Assembly (NCBI GenBank): GCA_029558435.1
Contig: JAKQEZ010000587.1
Location: 1 to 19,446, forward strand
Source of the DNA: Bacteroidota bacterium
Lineage (GTDB): Bacteria > Bacteroidota > Bacteroidia > Flavobacteriales > Crocinitomicaceae
Length of the DNA: 19,446 nucleotides
Direction: 5' to 3'
How positions within the stretch are numbered: the stretch's first letter is position 1; each line of letters opens with the position of its first letter. Under the pieces are notes generated by a model. It was not told the DNA's origin. It did not search any database and saw only the letters and a program-made list of their open reading frames with translations. The position numbers and the translations under genes are program-made. Of the stretch, positions 1 to 7,707 are shown piece by piece.

Positions 1-445
1 ACAAGCCAAAGACCGATTTAGAACTGGAATTTTAGACATCAGTTATCGCACACCTACTTTTAAAATCAATACAGGGTTTTACATCTGGACGGGCGAAACG
101 GCAGGATCTTTTTGGGATAAATCGGTGAAAACTAAGAAAATGCCAAGTGGCTATCGTTCGTTGGAAGATTTGCCTTATGGAAAAACAACGCATGGAATCG
201 TTTATGGCGGAATTAAATATTTGATGCATTTTGGTAATGTTGTACACGCTCGCATTGGTGTGGATAGCGAACAATTTCGCCATGCCCTACAAAACCGTTT
301 GATACACGATATGGCGTTTTTACCTCAAACATTTCCTAGAAACACGCCACATTACCCCCGATTGGATGAAAATGGTTGTCCAGTTTTTGAAAAAGAATTG
401 GTCAGAAAACCCAAATTCTACCTACAATTTGGAATCAATGAATAG
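1..445 (+). CDS. Polymorphic toxin type 23-like protein, C-terminal part (5' end outside window)
   Basis: The frame is open from the window edge (first full codon at base 2) to the TAA at 443-445, giving about 147 C-terminal residues. The GTG at 125 is internal, because matching coding sequence continues upstream of it. The fragment has a DRFRTG segment, an aromatic stretch around FYIWTGE, then GVDSEQFRHALQNRLIHDM, and ends in FYLQFG. From memory this pattern (SE..RHA.QN...H.., then a terminal aromatic QFG) resembles the Bact_toxin_23 group, which is common in Bacteroidota and is called a polymorphic toxin domain although most members are of unproven activity. No immunity gene is recognisable next to it: the next gene is convergent, 17 nt away, and encodes a GDYXXLXY protein. 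The family call is moderate; the coding call is strong. Confidence 0.6.
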   Translation, partial: QAKDRFRTGILDISYRTPTFKINTGFYIWTGETAGSFWDKSVKTKKMPSGYRSLEDLPYGKTTHGIVYGGIKYLMHFGNVVHARIGVDSEQFRHALQNRLIHDMAFLPQTFPRNTPHYPRLDENGCPVFEKELVRKPKFYLQFGINE

Positions 446-462
446 CAATTTAAAAAAATAGC

Positions 463-951
463 TTATTCAATTTTTTGCAAATCTTCGTTGTACAGTCCAA
501 TCAACAAACTATTGCCGTTTTCATCAATACGCAAACCACCATATTTAGCAGCTTCGTATTTTTTGGCGTGTCCCTCTTGAAAAAAGTAGGATTCTGCACC
601 AATATTTATTTGCCAACTATTTTTTGCGGTGTATTTGATTACATATTCTCCTTCATTCAAGGCTTGTTTGTGTGGTTGAAATCGAACTCTTTTTGCAATA
701 TTTTTATCGTTAAGAGTAACAACACAATACCCATTTTTAGGAATGTTTTGATAGTTCACTTCTTCAGAAATTTTGTAGCGCAAATCCATATAATCACCTT
801 GTAGTAACGAGCGCGGGTCAACTGGTGCCAATTCCAACAAAATCAATCGGCCGTTTTTGGTTAAATCTTCTTTGCTTGCTACCGAATAAGCAAAATAAAC
901 CAGCAACAACAATAGGTTTATCACAATTATCCACCATTTATATGTTTTCAT
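463..951 (-). CDS. GDYXXLXY domain membrane-anchored protein
   Basis: This is a 162-residue protein with one N-terminal hydrophobic segment (about residues 6-22) and the family signature GDYMDLRY at residues 52-59, preceded by the usual P.DPRSLLQ. The rest is predicted to lie outside the membrane. The function of the family is unknown. It is usually found next to, or fused to, DUF4401 and DUF2157 membrane proteins, and that is the context here: it is the last gene of the minus-strand operon DUF2157 - DUF4401 - GDYXXLXY. I chose the ATG at 951 over the one at 957 because it gives the typical MKT start and overlaps the upstream stop by 14 nt, the same arrangement as at the previous junction. 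The 3' end faces the toxin-like gene with only 17 nt between them. Confidence 0.9.
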   Translation of the reverse strand: MKTYKWWIIVINLLLLLVYFAYSVASKEDLTKNGRLILLELAPVDPRSLLQGDYMDLRYKISEEVNYQNIPKNGYCVVTLNDKNIAKRVRFQPHKQALNEGEYVIKYTAKNSWQINIGAESYFFQEGHAKKYEAAKYGGLRIDENGNSLLIGLYNEDLQKIE

Positions 952-2011
952 CTGCATTTAATTTTTTAGTTACCAACCAATACAGCGCAAAAAACAATGC
1001 GCCAGAAACAAGCATTAAAATTGATTTAAAAAGCAAATTGATGCTCAAATCGTAGTAAAATTGAACTATAAAATAAATTAAGGTAATTATCCCCAACACA
1101 AAACCTCCTTTGCTGTTGCTGTAAAAACAAGTTAATAAAATTAAAATTGCACCAGCTACAGCAGGAGAAAAAAGCAATGGAAGCAATGCCAATGCACTGA
1201 GCAAAAGAAATAGTGTTTTTGTGTTGTGAGAATTAATTCCCAATGTTGGTAAAATACGATAAATGGTATAAAAAATAAGTGGAACACTTGCCACAGACGA
1301 TATCCAAATGGTGGACGTTTGGAGTGGAAAAACATCCTTTTTGCCTACAACAAACAATCCTGCTACAAATACCACAATTAAAGCCGATTTTATAGGCGAA
1401 TAAAGATGAGAAGTAGCTTTGTTGAATGCAATAATTTTAGCTTCGTTGAATGCGATAAATGTAACTAATGCAGCCAATAAAGTGTTGTATGCATGAATAA
1501 GTTCAAAGTGCTCGTGCACCGACAAATAACTTAAAATACTTCCAAAAATTAATAATGTAGCAAGAAACGATAAAATATAGCTTTGAACAACAATAAGCGA
1601 AACGATTGCAAGTGCAATGATTATTAAATGAATGGCTTGCTCCCAAAAATCAAAATTTATCCATCCCAAAATAACCAATAAAAATCCTAGCAAATATGCA
1701 GAAACCAAAACAGTGTCTAACAACGTGTTTTTATTGTTTTTGGAAACCATTAAAGTAGCTGTAATTAATATTACTCCAATAACAACTTGAGCAATATCCG
1801 AGCGTTCTAATCCACTGATGAGAATAAAAATAAACAGTAAAATACTTGCCATAAATCCACCAATTATGGAAAGAATGCGAATTCCAATAGTTGGTTGTTG
1901 GGCAATTTGTTGGTATTCTTGTTCCAAAGCAAGTTCATCAATGGCAAAATTACCAGACGATTTTGCTTGAACAGCAGCAATTAGGGCTTTAATTTCTTCA
2001 TTTGTTTTCAT
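938..2011 (-). CDS. DUF4401-type polytopic membrane protein
   Basis: The product has 357 residues. A soluble N-terminal stretch of about 45 residues (MKTNEEIKALIAAV...) is followed by a long series of hydrophobic segments, roughly ten transmembrane helices. Hydrophobicity, length and position between a DUF2157 and a GDYXXLXY gene fit the DUF4401 family, whose role is unknown. I chose the ATG at 2011 instead of the longer frame (which would begin at 2068) because the extension lies entirely inside the upstream coding region and the internal MKT start gives a compact 14-nt overlap. The stop overlaps the next gene by the same 14 nt. The family assignment rests on context and general pattern rather than a single diagnostic motif. 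Confidence 0.8.
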   Translation of the reverse strand: MKTNEEIKALIAAVQAKSSGNFAIDELALEQEYQQIAQQPTIGIRILSIIGGFMASILLFIFILISGLERSDIAQVVIGVILITATLMVSKNNKNTLLDTVLVSAYLLGFLLVILGWINFDFWEQAIHLIIIALAIVSLIVVQSYILSFLATLLIFGSILSYLSVHEHFELIHAYNTLLAALVTFIAFNEAKIIAFNKATSHLYSPIKSALIVVFVAGLFVVGKKDVFPLQTSTIWISSVASVPLIFYTIYRILPTLGINSHNTKTLFLLLSALALLPLLFSPAVAGAILILLTCFYSNSKGGFVLGIITLIYFIVQFYYDLSINLLFKSILMLVSGALFFALYWLVTKKLNADENI

Positions 2012-2945
2012 GTGCCCATTTTTTTTGAAGGTTGAATAAATTTTTAATTGTAAAAGTAACACTGCCAATTACAAAAATACTTACGGCAAAAAACATAAGT
2101 TCATGGTTGGAAATTTTAAACATTAAAGCCGAGCAAATGGCAATGATGCAAAACGGAATGATGGCAAGCAAATAGCTACTTTTGGAGGTTAAACCATACC
2201 AAATTCCACCACCAAATAGGGAAGTGGCAATAAGCAATAAGAATAAAAATTCAATTTTAAAACCAGAAAAAATTCCAGCAATTACACCGATAGTTGCACA
2301 AAAAGCAATTGCCAAACCAACGGTGTGAAGTAACCATGTTGGCGTTTGTTCTTTAAAATATCGGGTGGCAATAATGTAAAAAAGAGCATTAAGAACAACC
2401 AGTAATGTGTAAACAAGAATTTCTGACCAATTTTCGGCAACTTGCTCAGCGTAAAGCACCAACGAAGTATTGAGCAACACCAAGTAAATGAGCCAAAGAG
2501 GCGAAAAATTGCCAACCACCACCCACAAGGTTGCAAAAATGGTCCACGCCAAGAAAAAATCATAGGCATTGGCTCCTGTTTGGTAAATTTGACCGTAAAC
2601 AGCAAACAAAACACCAATAAAAGCAACGGCAAACGTGAGTGCAATTTTCTGAATTAATACTTTCACAGTTGGAAGTAATGCAATGGTAGTTGCTGTGAGT
2701 AACAATGCTACAATTAAACCCAACTTCACGAATTTGTGTAAATCGGCCCAGTTGTAGGCAAAAAAGAATACAATTCCAAAGACTACAAAACCAGTTCCAG
2801 CGCTGATGCTAAACAATTGCAAAAACTTTTTCCAATCGTGTGCATTGGTATAAACGTGTTTTTTTAAAAGTTGCTGCGTTTCATCCGTTGGAATGTCGCT
2901 GTTGCGTGCAATGAGGTGAATGTCTTCTCGTTGAATGGTGCTCAT
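1998..2945 (-). CDS. DUF2157 domain membrane protein
   Basis: This is a 315-residue integral membrane protein. Residues 1-35 are soluble (MSTIQREDIHLIARNSDIP), and the first hydrophobic helix follows a KKFLQLF segment, as in DUF2157 proteins; about ten hydrophobic stretches continue to the C-terminus. The molecular function of the family is not known. It is the first gene of a three-gene operon with DUF4401 and GDYXXLXY. I took the ATG at 2945 as the start; the frame stays open upstream to 3044, but that extension would run through the terminator hairpin of the upstream lpdA gene and a perfect -7 promoter element at 2975-2982, so it is not coding. The stop overlaps the next start by 14 nt. 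Confidence 0.88.
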   Translation of the reverse strand: MSTIQREDIHLIARNSDIPTDETQQLLKKHVYTNAHDWKKFLQLFSISAGTGFVVFGIVFFFAYNWADLHKFVKLGLIVALLLTATTIALLPTVKVLIQKIALTFAVAFIGVLFAVYGQIYQTGANAYDFFLAWTIFATLWVVVGNFSPLWLIYLVLLNTSLVLYAEQVAENWSEILVYTLLVVLNALFYIIATRYFKEQTPTWLLHTVGLAIAFCATIGVIAGIFSGFKIEFLFLLLIATSLFGGGIWYGLTSKSSYLLAIIPFCIIAICSALMFKISNHELMFFAVSIFVIGSVTFTIKNLFNLQKKWAHENK

Positions 2946-2974
2946 GTTGAGTAATTCTAAAAATTCAATACTAT

Positions 2975-2982
2975 CAAATATA
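2975..2982 (-). promoter_or_regulatory. Putative -7 element of the DUF2157-DUF4401-GDYXXLXY operon
   Basis: On the minus strand this reads TATATTTG, an exact match to the Bacteroidota -7 consensus TAnnTTTG, 29 nt upstream of the DUF2157 ATG. I found no TTG at the ideal spacing of about 19 nt, so the -33 side is weak. Confidence 0.45.
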
Positions 2983-3011
2983 CAAAAGAATTGGAAATAA
3001 TTGGTAGGAAC

Positions 3012-3047
3012 AAAAAAAGTGCCTCTTTCAACTAAAAAAGGCACTTT
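3012..3047 (-). terminator. Rho-independent terminator downstream of lpdA
   Basis: Arms 3016-3028 and 3035-3047 form a 13-bp hairpin with one mismatch (AAAGTGCCTcTTT against AAAAAGGCACTTT) and a 6-nt loop. On the minus strand the hairpin is followed by a run of seven T (A run at 3012-3018). It lies just after the lpdA stop and before the DUF2157 promoter, separating the two units. The flanking T/A runs on both sides could allow weak termination on the plus strand too. Confidence 0.85.
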
Positions 3048-3065
3048 AAAATTGTTTATAGCTGC

Positions 3066-4457
3066 TTACAAGTGAATTACTTCTCCGTATGCCGCTGCTG
3101 CAGCTTCCATAACTGCTTCAGACATAGTTGGGTGAGGGTGAACTGTTTTAATCAATTCTTCACCTGTGATTTCCAATTTGCGGATAGCCACAATTTCAGC
3201 AATCATTTCAGTAACGTTGGCACCTATCATGTGACCGCCCAACAATTCACCGTATTTTGCATCAAAAATTAATTTCACAAAACCATCTTTTGCACCAGCA
3301 GCACTTGCTTTACCAGATGCAGAGAATGGGAATTTACCAACTTTGATATCGTAACCTGCTTCTTTAGCTGCTTTTTCTGTCATACCAACAGAAGCAACCT
3401 CAGGCGTACAATAGGTACATCCAGGAATATTTCCATAGTTCAACGCTTCTGGGTGATGTCCAGCAATTTTCTCAACACAAATAATTCCTTCAGCAGAAGC
3501 AACGTGTGCCAATGCAGCAGTTGGAATTACGTCACCAATTGCAAAATAACCTGGGATATTTGTTTCGTAGAAATCGTTTACTAAAATACGACCTCTATCT
3601 GTAGCGATACCAACCTCTTCTAAACCAATGTTTTCAATGTTTGCTTGAATACCAACAGCAGAAAGTACAACATCCGCCTCAATTTTCTCTTCTCCTTTGT
3701 CTGTTTTTACTGTAACAACACATCCTTTTCCAGAAGTATCCACTTTTTCAACAGAAGCATTGGTCATGATTTTTACACCTGCTTTTTTAAACGATTTTTC
3801 CAATTGTTTTGACACTTCTTCGTCTTCAATCGGAACAATGTTTGGCAAGTATTCAACAATTGTTACTTCTGTTCCAATTGCATTGTAAAAATAAGCAAAC
3901 TCAACACCTATAGCACCCGAACCAACAACAACTAATTTTTTAGGTTGTGATTTCAAGGTCATTGCTTGGCGGTAACCAATCACTTTTTCACCATCTTGTG
4001 GCAAGTTAGGTAATTCACGAGAACGTGCACCTGTTGCAATGATGATTCCTTTATCGGCTGTATATTCTGTTTGTTTTCCGTCTTCACCAGTTACCAACAC
4101 TTTTTTACCAGGTTTTACCACACCAGTTCCTTTGATAACATCAATTTTGTTCTTTTTCATTAAGAATTGGATACCAGCACTCATTCCGCTAGCAACTCCG
4201 CGACTTCTTTCGATGATTGCATTAAAATCGATAGAAGCATCTTTTACATTGATTCCATATTCAGATGCATGGTTCAAGTAATCAAAAACATTCGCACTTT
4301 TGATCAATGCTTTTGTAGGAATACATCCCCAGTTTAAGCAAATTCCTCCTAAGTTGTCACGTTCAACAACAGCAGTTTTTAAGCCCAATTGAGAAGCTCT
4401 AATTGCTGTAACATATCCTCCAGGTCCTGAACCTATTACAATAATATCGTAATTCAT
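3066..4457 (-). CDS. lpdA: Dihydrolipoyl dehydrogenase (E3)
   Basis: This is a full-length 463-residue flavoprotein that reoxidises the dihydrolipoamide arm of 2-oxoacid dehydrogenase complexes and the glycine cleavage system, passing electrons through FAD to NAD+. Visible features are the N-terminal FAD site GSGPGGY (9-15), the redox-active disulfide in GGICLNWGC (C40 and C45) followed by IPTKAL, a second Rossmann glycine motif VVGSGAIGVEF near residues 176-187, the FAD-binding AIGDV near 310, and the dimer-interface catalytic pair in HPHPTMSEA (H442, E447). The length is normal for E3. It is monocistronic here, with a strong terminator downstream, and no E1 or E2 genes are in the window, so which complex it serves cannot be told; in many Bacteroidota one E3 serves several complexes. 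Confidence 0.97.
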   Translation of the reverse strand: MNYDIIVIGSGPGGYVTAIRASQLGLKTAVVERDNLGGICLNWGCIPTKALIKSANVFDYLNHASEYGINVKDASIDFNAIIERSRGVASGMSAGIQFLMKKNKIDVIKGTGVVKPGKKVLVTGEDGKQTEYTADKGIIIATGARSRELPNLPQDGEKVIGYRQAMTLKSQPKKLVVVGSGAIGVEFAYFYNAIGTEVTIVEYLPNIVPIEDEEVSKQLEKSFKKAGVKIMTNASVEKVDTSGKGCVVTVKTDKGEEKIEADVVLSAVGIQANIENIGLEEVGIATDRGRILVNDFYETNIPGYFAIGDVIPTAALAHVASAEGIICVEKIAGHHPEALNYGNIPGCTYCTPEVASVGMTEKAAKEAGYDIKVGKFPFSASGKASAAGAKDGFVKLIFDAKYGELLGGHMIGANVTEMIAEIVAIRKLEITGEELIKTVHPHPTMSEAVMEAAAAAYGEVIHL

Positions 4458-4571
4458 ATTTTTATACTGTTAAAAATTTTGCATTGCGAATGTAGTGAAA
4501 TAATTGCGTATTCTAACCATTTGTAGAATAAAAAAGTGAATCAAGTGAATAATGTTAAAAAAAACGAGGTG

Positions 4572-4961
4572 TTATGCGCCAATTAATCGTCTTAAATCGT
4601 TAACATGTTGCTCCCACAATGCTTTTGCTTCTTCTTCTTCTTCGATGTCGGCAGAACCACTTACTTTTAAAATCACCGCTTTAGTTATTGGGTCGGTAGA
4701 ATAGCTGAAACCAAAATAAGTATCGTGTCCATCTTCTTCATCTTCAATCCATTGCCATTTGATGTATTGTCCAGGTTTGGCACTAATTAAGCGTGCTTCT
4801 TCAATATAGCCATCCCAATCAAAAGCATAAATATCGTCTTTGATGTTAACATCACTGCAGAACCAATCAGAAAGTCCATCGGGGGTAAAAAGCACGTTGT
4901 TAAGCACCTTTGGCGATGTTTTCAATACATATTCTAACTCAAAATTAGTTTTTCCTTTCAT
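4572..4961 (-). CDS. START-like (SRPBCC fold) domain protein
   Basis: This is a 129-residue soluble acidic protein that is essentially one domain. It begins with a short strand (KTNFELEYVLKTSP), continues with a helix-loop that contains LSDWFCSDVN, then alternating beta strands including YIKWQWIEDEE, and ends in a long helix with LWEQHVNDLRRLIG. That pattern matches the Bacteroidota START-like family, related to the AHSA1/SRPBCC ligand-binding fold (a hydrophobic pocket closed by the C-terminal helix). The ligand is unknown. The gene is divergent from the methyltransferase-like gene at 5022, with 60 nt between the starts. An EEEEEE run (about residues 102-107, DIEEEEEAK) before the last helix is striking but typical of acidic variants of this fold. 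Confidence 0.85.
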   Translation of the reverse strand: MKGKTNFELEYVLKTSPKVLNNVLFTPDGLSDWFCSDVNIKDDIYAFDWDGYIEEARLISAKPGQYIKWQWIEDEEDGHDTYFGFSYSTDPITKAVILKVSGSADIEEEEEAKALWEQHVNDLRRLIGA

Positions 4962-5021
4962 AGTTGTCGTAATTTATTATACCTTCGTAGCAATTTTTTT
5001 GCAATATACATATTTTTTCAA

Positions 5022-5774
5022 ATGGCATTAGTACATTCTTTTGAGACAAGCGGCAACAAGCTGTTCAGATACAGAGGACAAATCCCTGTAATTTTATTTA
5101 TTTTAGCAATTCCAGTAGTTTATTTTACTGATTATGAGTTTATTAAAGATAACGACATCTTGTACTATACGTTGTTAATAACTTGTGCATTAATTTCTGT
5201 TAGTGGTCAGATTATTAGATCGATAGCTATCGGAACATCCAATAAAAATACTTCGGGAAGAAATACCAAAGAGGGGCAAGTGGCAGAGGCTTTGAACACC
5301 AAAGGAATTTATTCAACGTTGCGCCATCCGTTGTATTTAGGAAACTATTTAATGTGGATTGGAATTGTTGGCTTTACGTTTAACGTGTATTATGTCATCA
5401 TCGTTTCGTTGTTATTTTGGATTTATTACGAGCGCATTATGTTTGCCGAAGAACGTTTTTTAGAGCGTAAATTTGGGGAAGATTACATCAATTGGTCGAT
5501 GAAAGTACCAGCGTTTATTCCAAGTTGCAAAAACAAAGTAAAATCAGATATTCCTTTTTCGTTCAAAACAACCTTAAGAAGAGAATATTCGGGTATTACA
5601 GCAACGATTTTGGGATTCTTGTTTGTTGACTTTTTACGCGATTGGTTTACATCTGGACAAGTGCAATGGAAAACAACGCATTTAATTGTGTTGATTGTTG
5701 CTTTGGGTATTTCGTTGGTATTTAGAACCTTGAAACACAATACAACTTTGTTAAACGAAGACGATCGCTCGTAA
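5022..5774 (+). CDS. Isoprenylcysteine carboxylmethyltransferase-like / PEMT family membrane methyltransferase
   Basis: The 250-residue membrane protein has helices at about residues 20-38, 45-65, 108-140 and two or three near the C-terminus. The conserved methyltransferase core is visible: GIYSTLRHPLYLGNYL (SAM-binding region of the ICMT/phospholipid methyltransferase fold) followed by the E-R-ERFLERKFGEDYINW segment. Bacterial members methylate membrane lipids or small prenylated substrates with S-adenosylmethionine; the substrate here cannot be read from sequence. The C-terminal extension of about 70 residues with two further hydrophobic segments is beyond the core domain. It is transcribed alone, divergent from the START-like gene, and convergent with the YoeB toxin gene 13 nt away without an obvious terminator. 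Confidence 0.88.
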   Translation: MALVHSFETSGNKLFRYRGQIPVILFILAIPVVYFTDYEFIKDNDILYYTLLITCALISVSGQIIRSIAIGTSNKNTSGRNTKEGQVAEALNTKGIYSTLRHPLYLGNYLMWIGIVGFTFNVYYVIIVSLLFWIYYERIMFAEERFLERKFGEDYINWSMKVPAFIPSCKNKVKSDIPFSFKTTLRREYSGITATILGFLFVDFLRDWFTSGQVQWKTTHLIVLIVALGISLVFRTLKHNTTLLNEDDRS

Positions 5775-5787
5775 GTGGCTGATTGAA

Positions 5788-6045
5788 TTAATCATAATGA
5801 AAGCGGCATTTTGCAATTAAAATAGAGGCTTCTTCAAATCGATAAATTAATCGGTGTTCTTCGTCTATTCTTCTTGACCAAAAACCTGCATATTTGTGTT
5901 TTAAAGGCTCCGGTTTGCCAATGCCTTCAAAGGGATTTCTAGGAATGTCTTTTAATAAATCATTGATACGCATTAATTTTTTCTTGTCGTGTTTTTGCCA
6001 ATACAGATAATCTTCCCACGATTCATCAACGAATATATAGCGCAT
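5788..6045 (-). CDS. yoeB: YoeB-family ribosome-dependent mRNA interferase toxin
   Basis: The 85-residue toxin matches the Txe/YoeB family over its full length. Residues known to be catalytic in E. coli YoeB fall at the same numbers here: E46, R65, H83 and the penultimate Y84, with the conserved segments GFWSRRI and EHRLIY between them and a CRFHYD C-terminus. YoeB binds the ribosomal A site and cuts mRNA during translation, and is neutralised by YefM wrapping its C-terminus. The start ATG directly follows the yefM TAA with no gap, so toxin translation is probably coupled to antitoxin translation. Nothing suggests inactivation: frame, length and active site are intact. Confidence 0.95.
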   Translation of the reverse strand: MRYIFVDESWEDYLYWQKHDKKKLMRINDLLKDIPRNPFEGIGKPEPLKHKYAGFWSRRIDEEHRLIYRFEEASILIAKCRFHYD

Positions 6046-6300
6046 TTATTCTTCAATTAAATCGTTCTCAAAAGATTGTCCCTTTTTTAATTTTTCAATG
6101 GCAGCATCTAATCGTTGCTCGTTCTTTTTAGAAGATAACTCGTGATTGGTTGCCATTAACGAATTGTATTCATCCAATGACATGATAACAACCCCTGTGT
6201 CTTTTCCACGGTTGATAACCAAGGTCTCTACGTTTTTTATAACCCTGTCGATGTATGATTTTATATCCTTTCTGAAATCTGAAACACTTGTGACTAACAT
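6046..6300 (-). CDS. yefM: YefM-family antitoxin (Phd/YefM fold)
   Basis: The 84-residue antitoxin has the Phd/YefM N-terminal DNA-binding and dimerisation domain (VTSVSDFRKDIKSYIDRV, VINRGKDTGVVIMSLDEYNSL, residues about 3-50). An acidic, probably disordered tail (residues about 55-84, ending FENDLIEE) would bind YoeB. The complex represses its own promoter; the expected operator is present upstream (see 6319-6336). The gene is immediately upstream of yoeB, stop and start abutting. The standard order antitoxin-toxin and full length suggest a functional module. Confidence 0.94.
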   Translation of the reverse strand: MLVTSVSDFRKDIKSYIDRVIKNVETLVINRGKDTGVVIMSLDEYNSLMATNHELSSKKNEQRLDAAIEKLKKGQSFENDLIEE

Positions 6301-6318
6301 TGGATTTGTATTTAATTA

Positions 6319-6336
6319 TGTACAAATATATGTACA
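6319..6336. promoter_or_regulatory. YefM-YoeB operator: paired TGTACA palindromes
   Basis: Two perfect TGTACA hexamers lie at 6319-6324 and 6331-6336, with centres 12 bp apart. In E. coli the yefM-yoeB operator consists of two palindromes with the same TGTACA core and the same 12-bp centre-to-centre spacing, so this is very likely the autoregulatory site. The proximal hexamer shares its TG/CA with the -7 element and the distal one abuts it, so bound YefM-YoeB would block RNA polymerase. Confidence 0.85.
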
Positions 6337-6353
6337 AAAAACTTAAAACACAA
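6323..6353 (-). promoter_or_regulatory. yefM-yoeB promoter
   Basis: On the minus strand TTG (6353-6351) is followed after 20 nt by TATATTTG (6330-6323), an exact match to the Bacteroidota -7 consensus with near-ideal spacing. The predicted transcription start is near 6317, leaving a leader of roughly 15 nt before the yefM ATG at 6300. Confidence 0.7.
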
Positions 6354-6374
6354 TTTTTTAAAACTTCAAATAAC

Positions 6375-6415
6375 AAAAAAATCCCTTGTACAATGTGTGC
6401 ATCATACAAGGGATT
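6375..6415 (-). terminator. Rho-independent terminator of the T9SS-secreted protein gene
   Basis: A perfect 11-bp stem (AATCCCTTGTA at 6380-6390 pairs with TACAAGGGATT at 6405-6415) has a 14-nt loop. On the minus strand it is followed by a T run (A run at 6375-6381). It lies 23 nt after the stop of the gene at 6439 and insulates it from yefM-yoeB. Confidence 0.88.
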
Positions 6416-6438
6416 GGTAAAAAGATTTAGATATAAAA

Positions 6439-7683
6439 CTATTTTGCGATTTCAATTCGTTTTACAGCTACACCATTTGCTGTGCTAACTATCACAGAAT
6501 AAATTCCATTTTCAATATTAGACACTTCAATATTTGCATTGGATGAATTAAGTGCTGTATAATGCGCCACTGTTTGTCCAACCACATTTACCAACGAAAT
6601 TGCATCAATTGTTTCATTTGAATTAATCACTAATTGGTCTTTTGCTGGATTTGGATAAACGGACAAAGCGGTGTTTTCCAATGCATCTAGTCCATTGTAG
6701 TTACATGTAACGTTTTGAGTAATAGCTGTGTTGCCACAACCATTGGTTAGTGTTGCAGTAACTGTATAAGCACCACTTGTTGCATAAGCATGCGATGGTG
6801 TTGCCGTTGTTGCAGCTGCCGAACCATCTCCAAAATTCCAAGAATAAGAATCAATGTTTTGACCGTTGGTGATGCTGAAATTAAAGGCGCATGTTCCAGT
6901 GTTTACAAACTGAATTCCACTTGCTGTTGGTGTGGTAACCTCTGTAATGGTAATTGATTCTTCTGTAGAACAAGCACCATCGGTTACTGTTACCGTATAA
7001 GTTCCAGCTTGCGTTACCGTAATTGTTTGTGATGTTGCGCCCGTATTCCAGCTATATGTTAAGCCTGGGTTTCCGGCATCAAGTATTAGTGATGAACCAG
7101 TGCAAAGTGTTGTTGTTGTTCCCAAATCTACCACAGGATCCATACAACCAGATGGCGATTGAATGTCTACTAAATAATCTTCTGCATCTAAGTTAAAACT
7201 TTCTTCACACGGTCCATAAGATGCATTTGCCCCAGCGGCATAACTAATACGCATGCGTGTTGTACCAGTTTGAGCATTGGCAGGAACCGTAAATGTATTG
7301 CTTTGAAGTACGTCGGTTACTGAAGCTACAAAAATGATGGATTCAGTCCCAACATCAAAAACTCCATTGCCGTTGAAATCTATCCAAGCCGAAAGTTTTG
7401 TTGTTGGATTGTAATTACTAACAGTAACATTGATGGTATATTGGTTCCCAGCAATTAAATCGGGTTTGTTTTCGGATGAGTAAAAAATATATCCATTGTT
7501 ATCGCCACCACAAGCTGATGTTTTATTCAGTGTAATTGTCGCTCCAGCAAGATTCACATTTGTTATAGAATGTGCACAACCAAATTCGGAAGTTGGAGTG
7601 CAATAGGTTTGTGCTAAAACATTTGAACTGAGTGCCAATAAAATAGTACTAAAACTAAAAAAGGATGTAATTTTTCTTTTCAT
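6439..7683 (-). CDS. T9SS-secreted GEVED/PKD domain protein
   Basis: The 414-residue protein begins with a Sec signal peptide (residues 1-24, cleavage after VLA). Residues about 62-173 are a GEVED domain: the characteristic AWIDFNGNGVFD (99-110, probably calcium-binding) and a final AEDYLVDI are visible. An Ig-like segment with LCTGSSLILDAG and SWNTGATSQTITVTQAGTYTVTV covers about 186-248. A PKD domain follows with SWNFGDGS (281-288) and the closing GAYTVTATLTNGCG. The C-terminal 75 residues form a type A T9SS sorting domain: LSVYPNPAKDQLVI, VNVVGQ, IENGIYSVIVS and a basic end. It should be exported by Sec, then secreted by T9SS and attached to or released from the cell surface. No enzyme domain is present, so an adhesive or structural role is the safest inference. 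It is monocistronic with its own promoter and terminator. Confidence 0.93.
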   Translation of the reverse strand: MKRKITSFFSFSTILLALSSNVLAQTYCTPTSEFGCAHSITNVNLAGATITLNKTSACGGDNNGYIFYSSENKPDLIAGNQYTINVTVSNYNPTTKLSAWIDFNGNGVFDVGTESIIFVASVTDVLQSNTFTVPANAQTGTTRMRISYAAGANASYGPCEESFNLDAEDYLVDIQSPSGCMDPVVDLGTTTTLCTGSSLILDAGNPGLTYSWNTGATSQTITVTQAGTYTVTVTDGACSTEESITITEVTTPTASGIQFVNTGTCAFNFSITNGQNIDSYSWNFGDGSAAATTATPSHAYATSGAYTVTATLTNGCGNTAITQNVTCNYNGLDALENTALSVYPNPAKDQLVINSNETIDAISLVNVVGQTVAHYTALNSSNANIEVSNIENGIYSVIVSTANGVAVKRIEIAK

Positions 7684-7707
7684 AAGCGATATAAATTTGA
7701 TGAATCA

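Noticed and set aside
2012..2068. N-terminal extension of the DUF4401 reading frame
   Set aside because: It lies wholly within the upstream coding region and would replace a compact 14-nt overlap, seen also at the next junction, with a 71-nt one.
2946..3044. N-terminal extension of the DUF2157 reading frame
   Set aside because: The extension runs through the lpdA terminator hairpin and a consensus -7 element, and DUF2157 proteins normally begin as at 2945.
5776..5800. Short palindrome TGATT-GAATT-AATCA between the methyltransferase-like gene and yoeB
   Set aside because: It is a five-base-pair AT-rich stem without a T run, within chance expectation in this composition, and gives no convincing bidirectional terminator.
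6387..6392. Third TGTACA hexamer close to the yefM operator
   Set aside because: It lies inside the terminator stem-loop of the neighbouring gene, 56 bp from the operator boxes and without a 12-bp partner. TGTACA also occurs by chance several times elsewhere in the window, for example near 241 and 10486.
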